Shown one piece after another: positions 1 to 5,281 of a DNA stretch of 6,765 nt. Within the stretch, counting starts at the first letter, position 1, and the number at the start of each line of letters is the position of its first letter. Under the pieces are notes generated by a model. It was not told where the DNA came from, did no database searches, and saw only the letters and a program-made list of their open reading frames with translations. Origin of the DNA: Rikenellaceae bacterium (GTDB lineage Bacteria > Bacteroidota > Bacteroidia > Bacteroidales > UBA932); assembly GCA_900769385.1 (NCBI GenBank), contig CAAGGO010000438.1, positions 1-6,765 of the forward strand, written 5' to 3'. Made by a program: the position numbers and the translations under genes.

Positions 1-49
1 GGAACAGATCGGGAAGCAAAAGACTATCGGGAAGAAAATTTTGAAAGAA

Positions 50-1000
50 ATGGACATTTCAGTTGTAATATCACTATATAATGAGAGGGAATCCCTGCAG
101 GAACTTGTAAAGGGGATTGGAGAGGCAATTGCCCCAACCGGCCTTACCTATAATATAATAATGGTAAATGACGGCAGTACAGACGGCTCGTGGGAGCTGA
201 TCAAGGAGATGGCCAAGACCAACAGCCATATTAAAGGTATATGCTTCAGGAAAAATTACGGAAAGTCTGCAGCCCTGTTCCACGGATTTGAGGAGGCTGA
301 CGGAGAGGTGGTAATCACTATGGATGCAGACCTTCAGGATGATCCAAGGGAGATTCCTGCCCTTTATGATATGATAATGAAGGATGGATATGATCTTGTG
401 AGCGGCTGGAAGAAGAAACGTTATGACAGCAAGCTTACCAAAAACCTCCCTTCAAAACTTTACAACGCAACTGCAAGAAAAGTTACCGGCATAAAGCTTC
501 ACGATATGAACTGCGGCCTTAAGGCTTACCGCAACATTGTGGTGAAGAACATTGAGGTTTACGGAGAGATGCACCGATATATCCCTTACCTTGCAAAGAA
601 TGCAGGATTTGGAAACATTGGAGAGAAGGTTGTGCACCACCAGGCCCGCAAATACGGCGTAAGCAAATTTGGAATGGACCGCTTTGTAAACGGATTCCTT
701 GACCTTATAAGCCTATGGTTCCTTTCACGTTTTGGAAAGAAGCCAATGCATTTCTTTGGACTTATGGGAACACTTACTTTCCTGATTGGTGCAGTAATTT
801 CTGTATGGGTGATTGTAGAGAAGGTGGTGGCACAGTCCCAGGGGCTCAAGTTCAGGGCCGTTACTGACCAGCCGCTCTTCTACCTTGCTCTGGTGGCGCT
901 GCTCATTGGAGTGCAGCTGTTCCTTACAGGATTCATTGCGGAACTGGTTTCACGAAATTCACAAGAAAGAAATACCTATAATATAAAAGAGAGATTCTGA
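50..1000 (+). CDS. Membrane-anchored family 2 glycosyltransferase (DPM1/GtrB-like)
   Basis: Probable polyprenyl-phosphate sugar transferase: a cytoplasmic GT-A domain followed by two membrane helices, as in bacterial DPM1/GtrB proteins that move a sugar from a nucleotide donor onto a lipid carrier. Numbering from ATG 50 (316 aa): N-terminal ISVVISLYNE strand; NDGSTDGS at about 40-47; metal/nucleotide-binding DADLQDD (DxD) at about 92-98; NCGLKAYRN at about 154-162; QARKYGVSKF at about 198-207, typical of this subfamily; hydrophobic helices at about 233-257 and 275-299. Length is normal for the family. ATG 50 is preferred because family members usually begin MDISVVIP-like; an in-frame TTG at 41 would add three residues. 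The frame stays open to the left edge, so a longer N-terminus cannot be formally excluded. Start close to the edge suggests an operon continuing upstream. The stop codon sits in the loop of a terminator hairpin. Donor sugar and acceptor are unknown. Confidence 0.93.
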   Translation: MDISVVISLYNERESLQELVKGIGEAIAPTGLTYNIIMVNDGSTDGSWELIKEMAKTNSHIKGICFRKNYGKSAALFHGFEEADGEVVITMDADLQDDPREIPALYDMIMKDGYDLVSGWKKKRYDSKLTKNLPSKLYNATARKVTGIKLHDMNCGLKAYRNIVVKNIEVYGEMHRYIPYLAKNAGFGNIGEKVVHHQARKYGVSKFGMDRFVNGFLDLISLWFLSRFGKKPMHFFGLMGTLTFLIGAVISVWVIVEKVVAQSQGLKFRAVTDQPLFYLALVALLIGVQLFLTGFIAELVSRNSQERNTYNIKERF

Positions 1001-1016
1001 TGAATCTCTCTTTTTT
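985..1016. terminator. Bidirectional intrinsic terminator between convergent genes
   Basis: Positions 985-997 pair perfectly with 1002-1014 (13 bp) around a four-base loop at 998-1001. On the + strand the right arm runs into six T (1011-1016). On the - strand the equivalent tract is four T (988-985) followed by AT-rich sequence. It lies between the + strand glycosyltransferase, whose TGA (998-1000) is in the loop and whose last four sense codons form most of the left arm, and the - strand receptor, whose TAG is at 1027-1025. The hairpin should serve both genes, probably more strongly for the glycosyltransferase. It is AT-rich outside the central GAGAG/CTCTC core. Confidence 0.8.
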
Positions 1017-1024
1017 ATATTACA

Positions 1025-3127
1025 CTAAAACTCCACACTATAACTCAAGCTAGGCATCATAGGAAAAATATAGACCTGTTTCCACTCCTTTGTCTGACTA
1101 TCATAATACAAACTGAAATGATTATGTCTGTTTAGCACATTATAGATACCTGCCTTTACATTGTGAGTTACCATTACGCGCTTGAATTTGGCGTACCAAC
1201 CCAAATCAAGTCTAATATATGGCTTTAGCCTAAGATTGTTTATTCCGCTGTAATAATCCAGCACTATATCCTTATCCCATCCCGGCAAATATCCAAGATA
1301 CGTGGCAGATTTAACACTCTCCATATTGCCGCTCTGATAGGTGAACATCATATTCACTCCCATCTCACTTGACTCATCTTTTTTAATGAACAGATAATCG
1401 CCCTGCACATTAAGGACGTGGGGCCTGTCATACTTGGCAAGGAAAGTTCGCCCCTCATTCACTCCCTCAAACGTCCTGTCGGTTCTGGACCACGTATACG
1501 CTACCTTATAGCTCAACTTCTCACCGCCCTTCTCATACAACACCTCAACTCCCTTGGAGGTACCCTCGCCCATCTCTATGAAACTCTTCCAGCTGCCCAG
1601 CTGAGAACCAAAGAAATCGGTTGCCTCACTGAAATAGATGATATCACTCAGTTCCTTGTAATATCCGCCCACAGAAAGCCTGTGATTCTTATGCTTGAAA
1701 TACAACCCTCCATAGTACTGAACTGAACTCTCCGGCTTCAGACCTTTTGACGATGGTACAATCATATCCAACGACCAGCCCAATGGAATACCCTCCAATG
1801 TATGATAATACTGCGTAAGATAATCAAATGTAGCCTCTACGCCCATCCATCTGGTCAGCCTCTTGCTTCCCGACAAACTCACCTCCGGATTATACTCACT
1901 GTACTCTTCTGATGTACCTTGTCCCGTAAAGAAACCGTTACCTCTCACTGCAAGCATCGCGTGACCGGCATCTCCCTGCCTGTACTGCAGCTGACCGTAA
2001 ACAGTGGCAAGCAAATTCTCCGAACCGTTCCCGTTACCCTGGATGGTACTCCCCCCATCCTCGCCATACACCTTGCTGCTCCCCGGTGCAAACTCAGATC
2101 TGATGGCCCTGGCTCCTGCCTGGAACTCCCATCCATTGCCCCATTGGTGGATGAAATGGGCATTGGCTACGGCCTCATCTATCTGTGAGGCAACACCCAA
2201 CCTGTTGTAAACACCCTCCAGAGTCTTCTCCTGGTTCTGGTTGCTCCGGTAACCGTTATACGATACTGACGCCTTTAAACTGCTCCTGTCTGTAATATCC
2301 CAATCCCAATGAACATTACCTATGAAGTTGCTCCACTCCATACGGTCATAGGAAGTACCCTTGCTGTTACCGTAGCCGAAACGGTCCATACTGTAAAAGA
2401 CCTCGCCATAAACCTTATGTCTCTCATTTACCTTATAGGTTACCTTCCCAAACAGGTCATAAACCCCGGCCTCTACATCATTGAATGCATCGGTACGCTT
2501 CTCCAGCAAACCTTTTCCCATAGAATACTCCAGCTCAAGCGGGGAAACTCTGGCTGCTGCCACAAAAGAGACCTTATCCCTTACCAGGGGGGCTGTGGCA
2601 TATACCCCTGCCATAAAGTTGCTCACGCTTGCCTCTCCCTGGGCCTCACCAAAATTGCCGTCTCGGGTATGCACGGCTATATGCGATGCAAGAAGATTGG
2701 AGCTCTCTGCCCCAAAACCTCCAACATTAAAGCTGACATCCTTAACTATGGTATTGGGGAAAACAGATGTTATCCCCAGCAGGTGCCCATAGCCATAAAG
2801 CCTCACTCCATCGAGCGTAACAACATTATTGCCCAGATTACCCCCACGAACATAAAACGAGGATGAACTCTCAACTCCCGTTGATATGCCCGGCAGCGTC
2901 TGGATATACTTTATCACATCCCCCTCCCCCAGTGCCGTTACCATACGCCGGGTACTCCTGGCATCTATCTTAACCAACCCCGCAGGACGGATCTTTATGG
3001 TATCTGCAACTACTGTTATGCTCTGCAAGGTATCCTGCAGTGGCTTGATTTCCTGAGCAGACACAACATCAATTAAAATCAGGCACACAAAGGCCAATAT
3101 AATCCTTATCTTAACATTACATCTCAT
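1025..3127 (-). CDS. TonB-dependent outer-membrane receptor (short type, no N-terminal accessory domain)
   Basis: Outer-membrane gated channel that imports a ligand using TonB/ExbBD energy. The 700-aa product starts with a Sec signal peptide (residues 1-24, cut probably after VVSA, before QEIKP). A TonB-box-like stretch, LQSITVVAD (about 34-42), comes next, then a plug domain at about 48-157 with LPGIS, FYVRGG, VVTLDGVRLYG, HLLG and HTRDGN, and a beta-barrel of about 540 residues ending in the aromatic SYSVEF, as expected for BamA-dependent barrels. There is no room for the carboxypeptidase-regulatory-like domain that precedes the plug in SusC-type receptors. The usual YGGRLSS-like plug motif is altered to FGAESSNLLAS (about 138-148). 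It is the last gene of the operon: ATG at 3127 is two bases after the upstream TAA (TAA-TA-ATG), suggesting translational coupling. Substrate is not recognisable. The DUF4249-like partner makes this an uptake complex distinct from a SusC/SusD pair. Confidence 0.93.
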   Translation of the reverse strand: MRCNVKIRIILAFVCLILIDVVSAQEIKPLQDTLQSITVVADTIKIRPAGLVKIDARSTRRMVTALGEGDVIKYIQTLPGISTGVESSSSFYVRGGNLGNNVVTLDGVRLYGYGHLLGITSVFPNTIVKDVSFNVGGFGAESSNLLASHIAVHTRDGNFGEAQGEASVSNFMAGVYATAPLVRDKVSFVAAARVSPLELEYSMGKGLLEKRTDAFNDVEAGVYDLFGKVTYKVNERHKVYGEVFYSMDRFGYGNSKGTSYDRMEWSNFIGNVHWDWDITDRSSLKASVSYNGYRSNQNQEKTLEGVYNRLGVASQIDEAVANAHFIHQWGNGWEFQAGARAIRSEFAPGSSKVYGEDGGSTIQGNGNGSENLLATVYGQLQYRQGDAGHAMLAVRGNGFFTGQGTSEEYSEYNPEVSLSGSKRLTRWMGVEATFDYLTQYYHTLEGIPLGWSLDMIVPSSKGLKPESSVQYYGGLYFKHKNHRLSVGGYYKELSDIIYFSEATDFFGSQLGSWKSFIEMGEGTSKGVEVLYEKGGEKLSYKVAYTWSRTDRTFEGVNEGRTFLAKYDRPHVLNVQGDYLFIKKDESSEMGVNMMFTYQSGNMESVKSATYLGYLPGWDKDIVLDYYSGINNLRLKPYIRLDLGWYAKFKRVMVTHNVKAGIYNVLNRHNHFSLYYDSQTKEWKQVYIFPMMPSLSYSVEF

Positions 3128-3129
3128 TA

Positions 3130-3591
3130 TTATGGCTTGTATAAAAACCTCTCAAAATCTTTGTCATTAAGTTCTATTATCTGATGCATAGAAAAACCTC
3201 CGGTATGCTTGACCCTGCCGTCATCTTCCTCTGCATTGATAAAAACCATTTCCCACCACTGGTACTTTCCTGTTTCATCTGGAGAGAACCCCCCTACAAT
3301 CATCCATGAATAAAACGCCGGTGTCAGAATCTCTTTAGGGGTACCGTAGTCATCATAGGAGGCCACCGTAATTGGTGTTGATGGAGGGTAAAACTGTTTC
3401 TTTATATACACTGAACAATGGTAGCGATATTTAGATCCTGTGGTGTCATTGTAGAACTCAAATGCAATATCCTTGGCATCTTCGTATGTCACCTGGAAGA
3501 CTGGAATCACCTCTTCATCATTGCTGCACGAAAGGGTGCATACGGATACAAACAACAGGATTACCAATCCCTTTAAACTGATATCTTTCAT
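3130..3591 (-). CDS. Small surface lipoprotein of unknown function
   Basis: I do not recognise a family for this 153-aa protein. It starts with a lipoprotein signal (MKDISLKGLV then a hydrophobic stretch), with lipidation probably at Cys22 (TLSC), although Cys18 is also present. Cys22 is followed by SNDEE, which resembles the acidic lipoprotein export signal that sends Bacteroidetes lipoproteins to the cell surface. The remaining ~125 residues are rich in Tyr/Phe/Trp and short beta-prone segments (about 33-43, 54-65, 92-101, 112-119), suggesting a small globular, mostly beta domain with no membrane segment. No catalytic motif is visible. It lies between the DUF4249-like gene (28-nt gap) and the receptor gene (2-nt gap), so it is almost certainly co-transcribed with them; an accessory ligand-binding or receptor-capping role is inference only. 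ATG 3591 is chosen because it gives a complete signal peptide. Confidence 0.85.
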   Translation of the reverse strand: MKDISLKGLVILLFVSVCTLSCSNDEEVIPVFQVTYEDAKDIAFEFYNDTTGSKYRYHCSVYIKKQFYPPSTPITVASYDDYGTPKEILTPAFYSWMIVGGFSPDETGKYQWWEMVFINAEEDDGRVKHTGGFSMHQIIELNDKDFERFLYKP

Positions 3592-3619
3592 AATCTTTGA
3601 ATTTTAGTTAACAAACAGG

Positions 3620-5065
3620 TTATACTTCATCGCCTAATTGTAGATAGGCATTATAATAGCTTTCTGTTATTCCCCAACGGACCTTTTCTCTATGGGATGC
3701 TCCAAAAATACCCTTACCGTTGGTTATATTGGAGTATACTTCAACCCTTTCCCACAGATGGGTGATATCTGAAACATCTATTTTCTGGAGTGCCCCAAGT
3801 TCAAAGGATACCAGATCCTTCAGATACTTGTCATACTCTGTTGATACACTCTCAAATACCAGGTGACTCAACGGATGAGGGCTGAGATATTTCCACTCGG
3901 CAAAGTGGACACATATCGTAAAATAATCCGATTCTCCTCGGCTTAATAATGCTTCAAACTCAGGATATTTCATATAATCAGAGGGACGGCATAACGTAAG
4001 AGATGTGTCAATTAGACAATTTCCGGTTACCTTCCTTTTGGTTACATAGCCATCTGTCCCAGGATGCTGTATCCTAAGATATCTGTGACTGAATGTTTTG
4101 TCATTACTTGGCCACAAGGTGGGATGAACTTTATAATTATAATAATCAGAACCGTCAAATCCCTTAAACTGCAATGTAATATCAGCGCTATCAAGTGCCC
4201 AAAACTGTAATGGCAACTGTCTATATCTGGTGTATTCAGGATGTTCTGCCCACCACCCCCACCAGGAAATCCACCACATTTGCAACAATTCAAGATCAAA
4301 ATTACTTTGATTGAAATCAAGGTCATCTTTGGTCTTGCCTGAGATATTGAACTTGTCAAGATGCAAATGATCTGTATAAATATAATCAGCAATATGATAC
4401 TCTCTGTTCTGGGGGTTATAATCCATACCATAAATCCATAACGTTAAAGGCCCGCTTACCTTGTAGTTAATTGGGGGACCATTATGGATTCCGCCTATTT
4501 GCACCCCGTAACCATTGTATATGTATAAATCTGTTATATCAGGCAATGAAATTGATTTTGTATCTGTATGACCATAAGTCCATGATAAAGAAGGCATTCC
4601 TATATAGAAATGGGACATCGGATACTCGGAATAATTGAATGCTGGAATATCAACCTTCTTGGGAAATCTTGTAGTTGCTGTCACTAAATCTTCCCCGGGA
4701 ACTGATACTTCAAGAGTGTACACTACATTTTCCATAGGAACAAACTCCGCCTGCCACTTTCCAGGTGCAACTTTGTTGAAGTCATATACACCTACTGTAT
4801 CCAAAAAGACAACATCGCCTTTATCATCCACAAAGACCGTATCCAAATGATAGCTAACCCTGACTGTTGCATCATCTACCATAGGATAACTGCTCTCTGA
4901 TATGTATGATGAGTATCGTAAATCAACGCTCTGGATGCTGTCATTGGTCAATACGCAATATACGCCCAATATACGCTCCTTGGGATCTATATCTGCAATC
5001 TCTGTACATGAGACTCCAAATATTATCCCCAAAAGCAAATACATCATATAAAGTGTTATTCTCAT
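3620..5065 (-). CDS. DUF4249-like lipoprotein, receptor partner
   Basis: Predicted outer-membrane lipoprotein of 481 aa and first gene of the operon. Signal peptide MRITLYMMYLLLGIIFGVSC with lipidation at Cys20; the lipobox (GVSC) is relaxed, as often in Bacteroidetes. Family assignment rests on recall of the DUF4249 pattern. An N-terminal Ig-like beta domain (about 30-135) has ILGVYCVLTND, DATVRVSY, YTLEVSVPGED and a TATTRFP boundary. A long middle region follows, and near the C-terminus is the hallmark-like VYSNITNGKGIFGAS (about 443-457). DUF4249 proteins are commonly encoded beside TonB-dependent receptors and are thought to be accessory binding proteins; no biochemical role is firmly established to my knowledge. 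Odd point: six tryptophans in nine residues (264-272). In-frame Met7 and Met8 are alternative starts, but ATG 5065 gives the best signal peptide. The small lipoprotein and receptor genes follow on the same strand. Confidence 0.85.
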   Translation of the reverse strand: MRITLYMMYLLLGIIFGVSCTEIADIDPKERILGVYCVLTNDSIQSVDLRYSSYISESSYPMVDDATVRVSYHLDTVFVDDKGDVVFLDTVGVYDFNKVAPGKWQAEFVPMENVVYTLEVSVPGEDLVTATTRFPKKVDIPAFNYSEYPMSHFYIGMPSLSWTYGHTDTKSISLPDITDLYIYNGYGVQIGGIHNGPPINYKVSGPLTLWIYGMDYNPQNREYHIADYIYTDHLHLDKFNISGKTKDDLDFNQSNFDLELLQMWWISWWGWWAEHPEYTRYRQLPLQFWALDSADITLQFKGFDGSDYYNYKVHPTLWPSNDKTFSHRYLRIQHPGTDGYVTKRKVTGNCLIDTSLTLCRPSDYMKYPEFEALLSRGESDYFTICVHFAEWKYLSPHPLSHLVFESVSTEYDKYLKDLVSFELGALQKIDVSDITHLWERVEVYSNITNGKGIFGASHREKVRWGITESYYNAYLQLGDEV

Positions 5066-5087
5066 AACAGAAAAGCATTTGTTTTCT

Positions 5088-5095
5088 CAAATTTA
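5088..5095 (-). promoter_or_regulatory. Candidate -7 box (TAAATTTG) for the lipoprotein-receptor operon
   Basis: Read on the - strand this is TAAATTTG, an exact match to the Bacteroidetes -7 consensus TAnnTTTG, 22 nt before the ATG at 5065; transcription would start close to the start codon. No TTTG -33 element is found at the usual 19-21 nt spacing. A weaker alternative is TAAAGTTG at 5128-5135 with a TTTG at 5159-5162 (23-nt spacer). AT-rich sequence makes chance matches likely. Confidence 0.4.
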
Positions 5096-5102
5096 GTGAA
5101 AT

Positions 5103-5196
5103 AAAAGTTTTACATCATTATTTTACTCAACTTTATAAGTCTGGCTATCTGATATTTACAAAATAATTTCAGGGGCTCTCCCAAAAAAGTTTTACA
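5103..5196. repeat. 12-bp direct repeat in the divergent control region
   Basis: AAAAGTTTTACA occurs exactly at 5103-5114 and again at 5185-5196, same orientation, start-to-start distance 82 bp. Each copy contains the near-palindrome AAAAGTTTT. The left copy lies just upstream of the candidate operon promoter, and the right copy overlaps the weak -33-like element of a candidate promoter for the + strand gene. This arrangement fits a pair of regulator-binding sites, but the repeat is AT-rich and could be coincidental. Confidence 0.45.
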
Positions 5197-5223
5197 ATGC
5201 GGTTTTCACTGCAGATAACTTTG
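5191..5223 (+). promoter_or_regulatory. Candidate promoter for the TPR/HTH gene (distal)
   Basis: TAACTTTG at 5216-5223 matches TAnnTTTG exactly. TTTA at 5191-5194 is a three-of-four match to the TTTG -33 element, with a 21-nt spacer. It would give a leader of about 50 nt before the ATG at 5282. The 8-bp palindrome TGCCGGCA (5222-5229) overlaps its downstream edge, about where transcription would start. Confidence 0.35.
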
Positions 5224-5229
5224 CCGGCA
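5222..5229. promoter_or_regulatory. GC-rich palindrome TGCCGGCA, possible operator
   Basis: A perfect 8-bp palindrome inside otherwise AT-rich intergenic DNA, directly after the TAACTTTG box at 5216-5223. Its position around the expected transcription start of the + strand gene would suit a repressor site. No second copy is seen in the intergenic region, so it remains a candidate only. Confidence 0.2.
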
Positions 5230-5253
5230 CCATACATTTTATTCAAAATTTGG

Positions 5254-5261
5254 TAACTTTG
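5254..5261 (+). promoter_or_regulatory. Candidate -7 box (TAACTTTG) for the TPR/HTH gene (proximal)
   Basis: Second exact copy of TAACTTTG, 38 bp downstream of the first, ending 20 nt before the ATG at 5282. No TTTG is present at the expected -33 spacing (the nearest, 5249-5252, is too close). It is followed by an inverted repeat, GTTTG-AGG-CAAAC (5261-5273), eight bases before the start codon, which could form a small leader hairpin or a protein-binding site. Confidence 0.3.
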
Positions 5262-5281
5262 TTTGAGGCAAACCTATTTTT

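Noticed and set aside
1..49. Possible tail of an upstream gene, ending at TGA 42-44 (third frame) or TAA 79-81 (first frame), or an N-terminal extension of the glycosyltransferase (second frame open to the edge)
   Set aside because: All three frames are open here and the piece is too short to identify; no residue pattern separates the options.
1418..2866. Several + strand open frames of 68-185 codons opposite the receptor gene
   Set aside because: They are antisense shadows of a strongly supported receptor gene and show no family motifs or signals of their own.
4042..4431. 129-codon - strand open frame inside the DUF4249-like gene
   Set aside because: It overlaps the real gene in another frame and has an Ile-rich, low-complexity translation typical of out-of-frame AT-rich DNA.
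5171..5190. GGGG-CTC-TCCC followed by six A, considered as a terminator or attenuator
   Set aside because: The stem is only three to four pairs, and no T tract follows it on the + strand or in the right position on the - strand.
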